Shown piece after piece: positions 1 to 9,300 of a stretch of DNA of 64,000 nucleotides; the stretch's first letter is position 1, and each line of letters begins with the position of its first letter. Position numbers and translations under genes: made by a program. Location: positions 41,244 to 105,243 of the forward strand of contig NZ_JBJGED010000027.1 in NCBI RefSeq assembly GCF_045062745.1, in the 5' to 3' direction. The DNA is from Paenibacillus_AA sp045062745 (lineage in GTDB: Bacteria > Bacillota > Bacilli > Paenibacillales > NBRC-103111). Under the pieces are notes generated by a model. It was not told the origin of the DNA and made no database searches. It saw nothing but the letters and a program-made list of their open reading frames with translations.

Positions 1-1476
1 TGCGGCAAATCGGATCAAGGCAACTCCTCGGGCAACAACGCGGCCAGCCCCTCGGCATCCGCGACCGAAGGGCCGAAGCCGGCGCTCAAGGCGCTTCAGA
101 TTTGGCAGAAGGATGATTACAACGGGTATCCAGTGGCCAAAATGCTGGAAGAGAAAACAGGCTACAAAGTGCAGTACGACATGCTGCCTCAGGACAACGC
201 CGTAGACAAGCTGAACTTATTGATTTCGTCCTCCGAGCCCTACGATGCGATCACCACAGGCGGCGGCAGCGACTTCAAGGCGCTGTACTCCGACTATGCC
301 AAGCGCGGGGCGTTGGTCGACTTAGGTCCCCTCATCGATAAGTATGGCCCGAACATCAAAGCGGCGTTGTCGCAATCCACGCTCGATGCGGCCAAAGTGG
401 AAGGGAAGCTGTATGCGATCCCGACCAAATCGCTCAACTTCAGCGGCAGCAGCTTGATGATCCGACAGGATTGGCTGGATAAGCTGGGGCTCAAGATGCC
501 GACGACGACCGATGAGCTGGTTGCCGTATTGAAAGCGTTTAAGGAAAAAGATCCGGGCGGCAACGGCGACAAGAACATCCCAATGACGATTAACGGAACC
601 GCTCCGATGGTGGAAAATTTGAATGGCGCGTTCGGAATGCCCAATGGCTGGAACGATGTGGGCGGGAAGCTCGTCCCTCGTGTGCTGGATGCCGGGTTCA
701 AGGATTACCTCACCTACATGAACGATTTGTTCAAGCAAGGCTTGCTGGATAAAGAATTTGCCGTGAACAAAGACGCTACGATGAAAGAGAAGTTCACAAG
801 CGGCAAAGTCGGCGTCGTGCCCGTCAACTGGGCGGATGTGCCGACGATGTCAGACGCCCTGGCCAAGAACCAGCCGAACGGGAAAATGGTCTACATTCCG
901 ACGCTCAAAGGCCCGCAAGGCAAGTTCGGTCTCTCCGCTCCCGACGGCTTCGACCGGATCACGTTTATCCCGAAAGCGTCGAAGCACCCCGAGGAGGCGG
1001 TCAAATGGCTGAACGCCAAGCTCGATCCCGCTACGTTCAAGCTGATGGCAATCGGCGAAGAAAACAAGCATTACACGTTCAAAGACGGAGCCTATACGCC
1101 GATCCTTCCGATTTTCGTAGACGAGCGGAACAACGCGAACAATTACTTGTCCGGCGTCGACGAGAAAAACTATCCGCTCTATTGGCAAGCCCGCGTACGC
1201 AAAGACCTGCGCCTGTTTGACGCCTGGGCGAACTTGAACGTTCAGCAAGCGGCGAATACCCGGGTCACGGATCCGCTCGGCTTAAGCCCGTACTTGGCGG
1301 AATACTCCAAGAATAACGCTTCGCTCAATACGCTCATGAACGACCAAGCGATCAAATTTATCGCAGGGGCGGAGCCGCTCTCGGGCCTGGATGCCTTCGT
1401 AGCGAAGTATAAAGCGTCCGGCGGCGACGCCAGCGTGAAAGAAGTGAACGACTGGTATACGACGAAGAAGAAGTAA
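1..1476 (+). CDS. Extracellular solute-binding lipoprotein of an ABC sugar importer (5' end missing)
   Basis: Binds a sugar or oligosaccharide outside the cell and hands it to LplB/YtcP-type permeases, which would lie upstream of the window. The reading frame is open from base 1, whose first codon is Cys followed by Gly-Lys-Ser and a Ser/Asn/Ala-rich linker. This looks like a mature lipoprotein starting at its lipid-modified cysteine; the signal peptide lies outside. The body has LplA-family hallmarks also seen in the protein at 30577-32166: a YGPNIK segment, IRQDWLDKLGLK, then FKEKDPGGNGD, a calcium-loop-like stretch. About 491 residues are visible, close to full mature length. The ligand cannot be read from sequence. 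The SGNH hydrolase just downstream may share the transcript. Confidence 0.9.
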   Translation, partial: CGKSDQGNSSGNNAASPSASATEGPKPALKALQIWQKDDYNGYPVAKMLEEKTGYKVQYDMLPQDNAVDKLNLLISSSEPYDAITTGGGSDFKALYSDYAKRGALVDLGPLIDKYGPNIKAALSQSTLDAAKVEGKLYAIPTKSLNFSGSSLMIRQDWLDKLGLKMPTTTDELVAVLKAFKEKDPGGNGDKNIPMTINGTAPMVENLNGAFGMPNGWNDVGGKLVPRVLDAGFKDYLTYMNDLFKQGLLDKEFAVNKDATMKEKFTSGKVGVVPVNWADVPTMSDALAKNQPNGKMVYIPTLKGPQGKFGLSAPDGFDRITFIPKASKHPEEAVKWLNAKLDPATFKLMAIGEENKHYTFKDGAYTPILPIFVDERNNANNYLSGVDEKNYPLYWQARVRKDLRLFDAWANLNVQQAANTRVTDPLGLSPYLAEYSKNNASLNTLMNDQAIKFIAGAEPLSGLDAFVAKYKASGGDASVKEVNDWYTTKKK

Positions 1477-1487
1477 AGGTATAATGG

Positions 1488-1516
1488 GGAAGGCTGGCGG
1501 AGGCCGGCCTTCTTTA
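1488..1516 (+). terminator. Weak terminator-like hairpin after the binding-protein gene
   Basis: AAGGCTGGC and GCCGGCCTT can pair (one G-T wobble) around a short loop, followed by CTTTACT. The T tract is short, so read-through into the SGNH hydrolase gene is likely. Confidence 0.35.
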
Positions 1517-1551
1517 CTATGTTGATTTCAATGAAGCGGAAGGGGATCCAA

Positions 1552-2163
1552 ATGGACGCGAGATGGAACGGCAAACGCTGGGGGACACTCGGAGACAGCA
1601 TCACGGCCGCGGGAGGTTATCAGCCCCATGTGCAAGCGGCGCTCGGATTCGCGGAAGTGATCAATTACGGCAAGGGCGGCTGCCCGATGACGGCCGGCGG
1701 CGACCGGGATTACGGCGCGACGACGCATATCGGGAAGACGATCGATCCGACGCTCGATTGCGTCACGATCTTCGCCGGGACGAACGACTATCGGCTGGAC
1801 AAGCCGATCGGCGAGCCGGGGAGCGAAGATATATATACGTTCTATGGCGCATACCGATCGGTCATCGAGCACATCCTCACCCACAATCCCGCTTGCCGGC
1901 TCAGTCTGTGGACGCCGCTGCAGCGGGACAAGGACGGGTACGACATCGATCGCCGGAATGAAGCCGGGCACCTGCTGTATGACTACGTCGCCGCGATCCG
2001 ATCGATCGGTCTGCGCTATGCGCTGCCGGTCCTCGATCTGTACGCCGAGTCCGGCTTCAACAAGCTGACCCTCGGCACGTTCACCGACGACCGGCTGCAC
2101 CCGAACGAGCTCGGCCATCAGCGGATCGCGCGTATGGCCGCGGCGTTCCTGGCCCGCCTGTAA
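1552..2163 (+). CDS. SGNH/GDSL-family hydrolase (esterase or deacetylase)
   Basis: Serine hydrolase of the SGNH fold, whose members usually remove acyl or acetyl groups from carbohydrates or lipids. Block I is GDSI with the nucleophile Ser at about residue 16. A GTND block III follows at about residue 80, and a C-terminal DDRLHPNELGH supplies the Asp-His pair. There is no signal peptide, so the enzyme should act in the cytoplasm. The start is placed at 1552 because GGAAGGGG lies 7 bases upstream; an in-frame ATG at 1519 has no comparable ribosome site. It follows a sugar-binding lipoprotein gene, which suggests deacylation of an imported acetylated sugar. That role is inferred from position only. 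Length 203 residues. Confidence 0.85.
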   Translation: MDARWNGKRWGTLGDSITAAGGYQPHVQAALGFAEVINYGKGGCPMTAGGDRDYGATTHIGKTIDPTLDCVTIFAGTNDYRLDKPIGEPGSEDIYTFYGAYRSVIEHILTHNPACRLSLWTPLQRDKDGYDIDRRNEAGHLLYDYVAAIRSIGLRYALPVLDLYAESGFNKLTLGTFTDDRLHPNELGHQRIARMAAAFLARL

Positions 2164-2238
2164 GCGGGGGCGGGCGCTTGCGGGTGCCGGCGCGGCGGGA
2201 GGGCGTGGCTGAGCGCGGATGGCGGACAGCCTCAGAGC

Positions 2239-3207
2239 TTACGTCCCGCCGTGCACGATGCGCTGCAGGACGGCGGCCGCCTCGGCCCGGGTGATGGACT
2301 GGCCGGGGCGGAACGTGCCGTCCTCGTAGCCCTGGAACAAGCCGGCCGACGCGGCGGCTTCGATCCAGGCGCGCGCCCAGTGGGCCGGCGCGACATCCGG
2401 GAACCGGGCGGCGTCGCCTGAGCCGCCCGGTGCAGGTTCCGCCGCAGCGAGCGCCTCGCTGCGGGACAGGACGGCCGCGATCTCGGCGCGGCTGATGGGC
2501 TGCTCCGGACGGAAAGTCCCGTCCGGGTAGCCGTCGACCAAGCCGTAGTCGAGCGCGGTGTAGATGTACGTCTTCCGCTTCGACCCGGCGATGTCGGTCA
2601 AGCCGGAAGAGGCGGAGGAGGCGGAGTTGGACAGGAACAGCTCCTTCGCCTTCACGAGGAACGTGACGAAATCTTCCCGTGTGATGTTGCGATCCGGCTT
2701 GTAGAGCAGCCGGCCTTGCTCGGTATAGCCGTCGACATAGCCGAGCTCGAGCAGCTCGGCGATCGGCTCGGCCGCCCAATGGTTGTCCAGGTCGGAGAAC
2801 TGCGTCGGAATGCCGTTCAAGCCGAGTACATAACGGACGATCGCCTTGTATTCCTCCTCGCGTAGAGAGCCGGGATCGCTCGCCGGCATGTTCGTGCTGA
2901 TGAATGCATAAGCCTTGTCCATCGACCCGTACTTGCGCTTGAACTTGTTCCCGGCAATATCGGGGTATCGGTCGGAGCCGTGGCCATCCGCCGCATGGCA
3001 CGCGAGGCAGTGCTGCATGTATAGCGCTTCGCCCGCGTCGGCGGCGGGAACGGCCGGTCCGGCCTGCGAGGACGTCGGATCGTAGACGGTCATGCTGCGG
3101 ATGCGGTCGGCTGTCCGCTCCGGCGAGCTGGTGTACAGGCCGATCGCGAATAAGAGCGCAACGCTTGCTGCCGCGAGCCATGCACTATGCGGACGATTAG
3201 GATGCAC
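2239..3207 (-). CDS. Membrane-anchored cytochrome c fused to three S-layer homology domains
   Basis: Predicted extracytoplasmic haem protein held in the cell wall. From the GTG start the protein has about 322 residues: an N-terminal hydrophobic anchor or signal (AWLAAASVALLFAIGLY), a linker, a class I cytochrome c domain at about 55-135 with CLACH for covalent haem and a distal NMP Met as likely sixth ligand, then three SLH repeats (starts FSDLDNHW, LTDIAGSK and FPDVAPAHW) carrying ITRED, ISRAE and ITRAE motifs. SLH domains bind pyruvylated wall polymers. The GTG start is chosen because AAGGGGG lies 8 bases upstream; the upstream ATG at 3261 lacks such a site. The gene stands alone, with no oxidase or other haem protein beside it. 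The domain calls are firm; an electron-transfer role is inference. Confidence 0.85.
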   Translation of the reverse strand: MHPNRPHSAWLAAASVALLFAIGLYTSSPERTADRIRSMTVYDPTSSQAGPAVPAADAGEALYMQHCLACHAADGHGSDRYPDIAGNKFKRKYGSMDKAYAFISTNMPASDPGSLREEEYKAIVRYVLGLNGIPTQFSDLDNHWAAEPIAELLELGYVDGYTEQGRLLYKPDRNITREDFVTFLVKAKELFLSNSASSASSGLTDIAGSKRKTYIYTALDYGLVDGYPDGTFRPEQPISRAEIAAVLSRSEALAAAEPAPGGSGDAARFPDVAPAHWARAWIEAAASAGLFQGYEDGTFRPGQSITRAEAAAVLQRIVHGGT

Positions 3208-3325
3208 TTGTAATTCCCCCTTGCCTGTCTGGATCGGGATTGCTCCCTTCAGTGTAGGCAAGAGGTGTTACAAATTGATGACGCTCGCTATTTCTTGAGA
3301 CAGACGGGGACTGCATGAATACAAG

Positions 3326-3364
3326 AAGGACCTGAGGCTTTTGGCTTTGCCTCAGGTCCTTTCG
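3326..3364 (-). terminator. Strong hairpin terminator downstream of the 3383-3949 gene
   Basis: AAGGACCTGAGGC pairs perfectly with GCCTCAGGTCCTT around an 11-base loop. It lies just beyond the stop of the minus-strand gene and would also stop plus-strand transcripts. Confidence 0.8.
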
Positions 3365-3382
3365 CGTTCGTGGCGGAACGGG

Positions 3383-3949
3383 TTATTGCTTTTCGCCTTC
3401 TCGCTTCATATGAAATCCTTTGTGATGGATCATGTATTTCAGCTGATCGGGCAGCCGTTCCTTAACCCTGTCCGCTTTTTCGCTTGTCCACTTGCCGGAT
3501 TTGACCGCTTCGTCGATCTTTTTCACCTTGGCTTCGAACAGCTTGCTCGTCAGGTCCGCTTCCTTGATGCCTTTCGCCTGCGCGACCTCGGCGATGCTTT
3601 TGCCGGCCTTGAGCTCTTTCTTCAGCGCTTCGGGATCGATTCCGATGATCGTGGCGGCGTCCGTGATTAGATGCATGCTGTGTTTATGCATATGCGGATG
3701 CTTGCGGTCCGCCGGCTCTTGGCTTTGTTCCGCGTCGCGCTCGGCATCGTTGTCGATATTCGAGTTGGGCTCGGGCTTCACGTCGGGCTTAGGGGCTTCC
3801 TTAGCCGGCTTCTGAGCCGGCACCGCCGACTCCGTCGGGTCGGAGGGTTCGGCCTTGGCCGATGGAGCTGTGAACGCCGTCCAAGCCGCGATAGCAACAG
3901 CAAGCGAGAGCAAGGTTCGGAGCGTGCGTCCGGTAAATCGATGATACAT
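3383..3949 (-). CDS. Secreted helical protein of unknown function
   Basis: I do not recognise a named family. The 188-residue product has a basic N-terminus, a hydrophobic stretch (LLSLAVAIAAWTAF) and an AKA-like cleavage site near residue 33, so it should be exported. Residues 35-85 form a Pro/Glu/Asp-rich low-complexity linker. A His/Met-rich patch (HPHMHKHSMHL) follows. The C-terminal 85 residues are charged and helical, with a segment resembling small helical repeats in Bacillales secreted proteins (AATIIGIDPEALKKEL, then GKSIAEVAQAKGI). The His-Met cluster could bind copper or another metal, but this is untested. Start at the ATG preceded by AAGGCGGTG. Monocistronic, ending in a strong hairpin. 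Confidence 0.7.
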   Translation of the reverse strand: MYHRFTGRTLRTLLSLAVAIAAWTAFTAPSAKAEPSDPTESAVPAQKPAKEAPKPDVKPEPNSNIDNDAERDAEQSQEPADRKHPHMHKHSMHLITDAATIIGIDPEALKKELKAGKSIAEVAQAKGIKEADLTSKLFEAKVKKIDEAVKSGKWTSEKADRVKERLPDQLKYMIHHKGFHMKREGEKQ

Positions 3950-4042
3950 TGTACTAACACCGCCTTATCTGGATTGGATGTTGCTCCCAAGTAGTATGTA
4001 CAAGTGCAACCCAGATTATAGGCGTCGATCGAAAAAATGACG

Positions 4043-4666
4043 TTATTTGGCAAGCCGGTAAAGCGGGAGCAGGGCTTCGAACGTCGACTCGATCGTACCG
4101 GAGAGCGCTCGCGCGCTGGACAGCCGGGCATCGCCCCGCTTCAGCTCCAGGCCGCACAGCAGCTCCGCCTGCTTGACCGACCGCAGCCGCTCCAGCAATC
4201 CGGCGAGCTGTTCGTCGGACAGCTCACGGTCGGGCGTGTTGGCGGGATCCATATGATCGCCCGACCAGAAGAAGGTGTCCGGCACGAGCCGCCGCACCTC
4301 CGGCAGCCGCTCCAGCACGCGTTCCGCGAACACGGTTTTGTTCTCGCACTCGTAGATGATCGCGAACTGGATGAAGAGGTGGGTCGACCATAGCCCAACT
4401 TGAAAATGTGGCAGCGCCTTGTAGCCCTTCTTGCTGCTGGACCATGCAACCCAGGAATCGTCCGGCGGATTAATCGTTCTACGGGCGTGCCGGGCGACAT
4501 GAGGGTACATCGGCTCTCCGCAGATCGTCGTCAGCCATGGGGCGAGTTCGTCACCGAGGCGATGGAGCTTCGGCCGGACTTGTTCGATCAGGGCGGTCAT
4601 GCGGGGCTCGAGGCCGGGAACGGTGAATACTTTAAAATCTTTCGCAGTAAACGTTGGTACGGCCAC
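4043..4666 (-). CDS. DUF1054 (YktB-like) conserved protein
   Basis: Member of the DUF1054 family, known from Bacillus subtilis YktB; its biochemical function is unknown to me. Diagnostic segments are an N-terminal FTAKDFKVFTVPGLEPRM, a central MYPHVARHARRTINPP, and KGYKALPHFQVGLW followed by THLFIQFAIIYE. About 207 residues, the usual family length. The GTG at 4666 is taken as start because GGGGGAGG precedes it by 7 bases; an upstream ATG at 4711 has no ribosome site. No signal peptide or membrane segment, hence cytoplasmic. Monocistronic, with no informative neighbours. Confidence 0.88.
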   Translation of the reverse strand: MAVPTFTAKDFKVFTVPGLEPRMTALIEQVRPKLHRLGDELAPWLTTICGEPMYPHVARHARRTINPPDDSWVAWSSSKKGYKALPHFQVGLWSTHLFIQFAIIYECENKTVFAERVLERLPEVRRLVPDTFFWSGDHMDPANTPDRELSDEQLAGLLERLRSVKQAELLCGLELKRGDARLSSARALSGTIESTFEALLPLYRLAK

Positions 4667-4789
4667 GGCGAATCCTCCCCCTATTAGGTTTACTCTCTTA
4701 CCGTACACCAAATGGAGGTCCTTGGCAAACGGCGTCGAATGAACGCGAACAAAGGCTTATTATGCTGTACTTGGATATAGCTGGTAAGC

Positions 4790-4795
4790 TATAAT
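4790..4795 (+). promoter_or_regulatory. Candidate -10 element for the stalk-domain gene
   Basis: Perfect TATAAT about 66 bases before the ATG. No good -35 at 16-18 bases; CTGTAC at 4765-4770 is 19 bases upstream. Weak support. Confidence 0.35.
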
Positions 4796-4816
4796 AACAG
4801 CGATGACCGACCGCTT

Positions 4817-4856
4817 GTCGAGGGAGAAGGAGAACTAGTCGAGGGAGAAGGGGAAC
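4817..4856 (+). repeat. Tandem duplication of a ribosome-binding leader segment
   Basis: GTCGAGGGAGAAGGAGAAC at 4817-4835 is repeated with one change at 4838-4856 (period 21). Each copy holds a GGGAGAAGG Shine-Dalgarno-like core; only the second is at working distance from the ATG at 4862. Confidence 0.8.
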
Positions 4857-4861
4857 GTACG

Positions 4862-5668
4862 ATGATGAAACGTCGATTGGGGAAAAGCTTGGCATTCGCA
4901 GCGGTGATGGGGGCATGTTTCACCGCCGGCGCCTATGCGGAAGACGCGATTCAAAAGGTGGAGGCGTATTTGAGGCCGGATTTTCATGTGAGATTGAACG
5001 GGGATCCGGTGCCGATGACCGACCCGCCCCTTATTTATAATGGCAGCAGCTACTTGCCGCTCAAGGCAACCGGGGCGCTGCTCGACGCGCAAGTCAGTTG
5101 GGACGAGCGTACGCAGTCGATTCTGATCACACAGAACCGGCCAGCCGTCGGGACGCCGAGTCCGGGACAAGTGCCGGGACAGCCGGGAGGGACTCCAGGA
5201 GCGCAGGGGCTGAAGCTGACGTATGCGGTGCTGTATGACTTGGAATATGAGTCGAATACTTATCCGGCGCTTGCCGTACTTGCCAACGATACCTCGTACC
5301 TGCGTTGGGTCGATGTCCAGATGATGCCCTTCGACATGTCGGGCGTGAAGCTGGTGACCGAGAAGTTCACGGGCGATTCTTATGTATCGGTGGATCAGGT
5401 GCTGGCCTCGTGGCAAGGCAAAGTGATGATGAAGAACCGGACGACCCCCATTTTTCCAGCTACGATTACAGCCGGTCAGCAAAAAGCGCTAGAGCCTTAC
5501 ACGATGTTCGGCGCGCTTTCGGTCACACAGCGCTCGGACAAGGAGTTTTTCATCCTTTCGCAGCAAGTGGACAGAAAATTCATTGGGTACACGATTCTGC
5601 TCAAAAACTTTAACAATGATGATACATGGATGGTCGATAATGTAAAGCAATCCTATTTGACCGATTGA
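4862..5668 (+). CDS. Secreted stalk-domain (copper-amine-oxidase-N-like) protein
   Basis: Exported protein with a cleavable signal peptide (SLAFAAVMGACFTAGAYAE, cut near residue 27). It then has a copper amine oxidase N-terminal-like 'stalk' domain: FHVRLNGDPVPMTDPPLIYN, SYLPLKATGALL, VSWDERTQSILI. A Pro/Gly-rich linker (about residues 97-115) leads to an unassigned C-terminal domain of about 150 residues. Stalk domains are abundant on Paenibacillus surface proteins and probably mediate wall association or protein contacts; no enzyme activity is implied. Start at the first of two adjacent ATG codons behind the duplicated GGGAGAAGGGG site. It shares a bidirectional terminator with the convergent cysteine dioxygenase gene. 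Confidence 0.8.
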   Translation: MMKRRLGKSLAFAAVMGACFTAGAYAEDAIQKVEAYLRPDFHVRLNGDPVPMTDPPLIYNGSSYLPLKATGALLDAQVSWDERTQSILITQNRPAVGTPSPGQVPGQPGGTPGAQGLKLTYAVLYDLEYESNTYPALAVLANDTSYLRWVDVQMMPFDMSGVKLVTEKFTGDSYVSVDQVLASWQGKVMMKNRTTPIFPATITAGQQKALEPYTMFGALSVTQRSDKEFFILSQQVDRKFIGYTILLKNFNNDDTWMVDNVKQSYLTD

Positions 5669-5689
5669 TTCGCCGCACCGCCAAAAGGA

Positions 5690-5724
5690 AAGCCCCTGGC
5701 TGCCATCCGGCGATCCAGGGGCTT
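5690..5724. terminator. Bidirectional terminator between convergent genes
   Basis: AAGCCCCTGG (5690-5699) pairs perfectly with CCAGGGGCTT (5715-5724) around a 15-base loop, between the stops of the stalk-domain gene and the cysteine dioxygenase gene. Confidence 0.75.
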
Positions 5725-5727
5725 GAA

Positions 5728-6192
5728 TCACTCGTACACTTGCATCCCCCTAAGTGGGGGTGCGTACATATGCAGCGAAACGACTCGCTCCGGGTAAGGG
5801 TTGCGCATCTGGTGAACCTGATTGCGCTCCGCGAGGAACAGTTCCTCGCAGTGCGCGAGCCGGGCTTCCTGCTCCAGCGCTTCGCCGCCCTCTTCCAAGC
5901 GATAGAGGGCATTGACCAGTTGTCCCTCCAGCACGAGAGCGGCGCCGATGGAGTCGCCATGATCGTGGATTCTCGTCGACGCATATGGGGGGAGGTGGAC
6001 GAGAATCACTTCCAGCTCCTCGTTCGCGTACAGCACCTTCCGGCCATACGGCAGCTCTCCGGGCATGGGGATCTCCTCCGACAGGAGCCGCTTATGCGCT
6101 TTCAGACTCATAAGGGCATCGATCAGCTGCTCGCATGTCGGCTCACCTATCGAATGGATGACGGGGGAAATGCATTCGGACATTCGGGTCAT
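5728..6192 (-). CDS. Cysteine dioxygenase (cupin, Fe(II)-dependent)
   Basis: Oxidises L-cysteine with O2 to cysteine sulfinate, in the cytosol. The 154-residue protein matches bacterial type I cysteine dioxygenases. His76 and His78 in RIHDHGDS plus His127 in NQVHQM form the three-His iron site, and Tyr143 in SLHMYAPPL matches the catalytic Tyr. The position that is Cys in mammalian enzymes (the Cys-Tyr cross-link) is Gly here, as usual in bacteria. The start at 6192 follows AGGAGG by 6 bases; an ATG further upstream at 6231 has no such site. Divergent from the hybrid kinase gene across a 139-base AT-rich gap that must hold both promoters. Confidence 0.88.
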   Translation of the reverse strand: MTRMSECISPVIHSIGEPTCEQLIDALMSLKAHKRLLSEEIPMPGELPYGRKVLYANEELEVILVHLPPYASTRIHDHGDSIGAALVLEGQLVNALYRLEEGGEALEQEARLAHCEELFLAERNQVHQMRNPYPERVVSLHMYAPPLRGMQVYE

Positions 6193-6331
6193 CTTGGGCC
6201 TCCTAATATCAAGAAAGTATATGAATGTCATAAGAATAATTTATGATTAGAACGACGAAACGTACCATCCCTGGGAAAAAAAACACCAATGCCCGTCCAG
6301 GACAGGAGCCCGGTAACGAGAGGATGACGGT

Positions 6332-9300
6332 ATGCACACCCGTAGTATGGAATTAAGCTCGATGTTCGCCAAGCGATGGGCGCATATCCGCAATTCACGA
6401 AAAATGCTGCTCCTGGCTTTCCTTGTATTCTCCGCGGCGATTGCGATCTGGTTCGTGCTGTTGAACGAAGCGGACCGAGGCAAGCAAGTCCCGCATGCGG
6501 AGCAAGGGGTGCTGGATCTCAGAAGCTGGAGCTTCGCTGAACAGGGCATAGTTGCCTTGAATGGAAAGTGGCGCTATTATCCCGAACAGTTCGCGGCCCC
6601 GGGTATCGGAGCGTCCTCTTCATCCGCCGTCGGGTCGTCGGCTGAATCCACGCCGCCGAAGCTCGTAACGGTTCCGTCCAGCTGGTGGCCTTGGAACGAG
6701 GAGAGCACGCCGATTATGTTCGGTTACGGGACGTTCCGGCTCGAAGTGCTGCTCCCACCCGGAGAACCGATGCTCGGCCTGCAAGTGGCTAACATCAAGA
6801 CGGCCCATCGGCTTTATGTGAACGGCCTCGAGATCGGACACAGTGGGGACCCGGGCACCGATGCTTCCGATACGGTGGCGGAGAACGTGCCGTATGCCCG
6901 GTATTTCATACCGCAGGGAGAACGGCTGGACATCGTCATTCAGGTCGCGAACTTCGATTATTACTACGGCGGCATTACACATCCCGTCCTGCTTGGCCTG
7001 CAGGAGCAGATCATGAACAAGCGGGAGCAAGCGCTCGCCTTGGACACGATCGAATGGGGAGGCATCTTGGTTTTAGGAATTTACTTTCTATCGCTGTACC
7101 GCATGCGTCCCACGGAACGGGCCTGGCTGTACTTCGGCCTATTTGGCTTGGTTGGCAGCGTCTATGTTTTGGGGCAGGGAGAAAAGATTCTCGGCCTCAT
7201 TATGCCCGGAATGAACTACGCCGTGTTCACGAAGATTCAATTCTGTTCCGGTCCGATCGCGACTTACTTTTTGGTCCGTTACATCCAAGTGTCATACCCC
7301 GCGATTTTTTGGGCTCCGTTTCGACGGGCGGTTCAAGCGGCGACGATCCTGTGGACGGCAGTGGTCCTTTTGACGCCTCCACACTTGTTCACCCGCCTGG
7401 AGTTTATGTACGTCCTGTCATTTATCATTCTCCTCTACCTCTTGTATGTGATGGTGATCGGGGCGTTGCGCGGAACGGAAAGCTCCGTCTATATGATCCT
7501 CGCCGCGATCTCGGTGCTCGGGATTATGTTCGTGGTGTTCGCGAACAACATCGGCTACTCGGTCACGAAGCTGCTGATCGCGATGTTCATTTTGATCTTC
7601 CTGTTCTCGCAGGTGATGCTCATGTCGAGGAGGTTCACCAAAGCGTTCGCGACGGTGGAGAGCTTGTCGGAGCGGCTTCTGTCTATGGATAAGCTGAAGG
7701 ACGAGTTCCTCGCTGCCACGTCTCATGAGATGCGCACGCCGCTGCATGGAGTGATCAACATCGCCCAGTCTCTCTTGGAGGGCGCAGCTGGAGCGCTCAC
7801 CCCTCAGCAAAGAAGCAACATGTCCCTCATCGTTACGACCGGCAAACGGCTCGCTCATCTTCTGAACGACATTCTGGACTTGTCCAAGCTGGAGAGGGGC
7901 GATGTCCGGCTCGTCCGCAAGCCGGTCGAGCTGCGCCCGATCGTGCAGGTGATCTTCGAAGTGCTGCATGGACTCGCCGATAACAAGTCGATCCGGCTCG
8001 TCAATGAGGTCGACGAGAGCAGTCCGGCCGTCTATGCGGATGAGGACCGTTTGTCGCAGATGCTCTACAACTTGATCGGCAACGCGATCAAATTCACGGA
8101 CCAGGGTCACATTACCGTAGCCAGCGAGCGTCAGGCCGGATGGCTGCTCGTCTCGGTAAGCGATACCGGCATCGGAGTCGCGCCGGAGCTGCGGAAGTCG
8201 ATCTTCGAAGCCTATGAGCAAGGAGGCGGCGTTATCGCGGAGAAGTATGGCGGAACCGGGCTCGGCCTGAGCATCACGAAGCGGCTCGTAGAGCTGCACG
8301 GCGGCACGATCGCGGTCGAGTCCCGTCCCGGCGGCGGAGCTGTCTTTCTGTTCACGCTGCCTATTATCGAAGTGGAGAGCCTCCAGACGGCGAACGCGGC
8401 TGAAGCGATTGCGGAGCCGCTCGCCGAAGGAAGGAGATCGCCCGTGCTGGAGAGGGCTGACGAGGTCGCCGTCCTCCCGGAGCGCATGGAGCTGCATCAG
8501 CCGGGAGAGACGACAATTCTTGTCGTCGACGACGACGCGGCGAACCGCCAAGTGCTTATGAACTTGCTCTCGGTAGAAAAGTATTCGGTCATCACTGTAG
8601 GAAGCGGGAGGGATGCGCTGAGGGAGCTGGAACGCGGTCCGAAGCCGGATCTAGTCCTCGTCGACCTTATGATGCCGGGAATGAACGGCTATGATCTAAC
8701 CCGGGCGTTCCGCGAGCGCTTCTCGCTCTCCGACCTGCCGATCGTCATGCTGACGGCGCGCAGCTGGGAGGCCGACATGCTGGCCGGATTCGCCGCAGGC
8801 GTCAACGATTTCCTGGGCAAGCCGGTCGACGCTTCGGAGCTCAGAGCAAGGATCCGCACACTCCTGGACATGAAGCGGTCCGCTACGGACAAAATCCGGA
8901 TGGAAATGGCGTTTTTGCAAGCCCAGATTAAGCCGCACTTTTTGTTCAATACGCTTAATACGATTATGGCGGTCAGCCATTCAGACGTCGCGAAGGCGCA
9001 GGAGCTGCTGGGGGAGCTGAGCGAATACTTGCGCCGGAGCTTCGATTTCCATAACCAAGAACGATTCGTGCCGCTTGAGCGCGAGCTGGAGCTGGTCGAC
9101 TCCTATGTGTTCATAGAGCAGGCGCGATTCGGCGACAGGCTCCGCTTCATCCGCGACGTGGACGAGCAGTTGGAGTACTGGATCCCGCCGCTCACCGTTC
9201 AGCCGATTGTGGAGAACGCGGTGCGCCACGGGGTGACGAAAAATCCGGATGGCGGCACCGTCGTACTGAGCGTGCGGGAAGAAGGGCGGGAGCTGATCAT

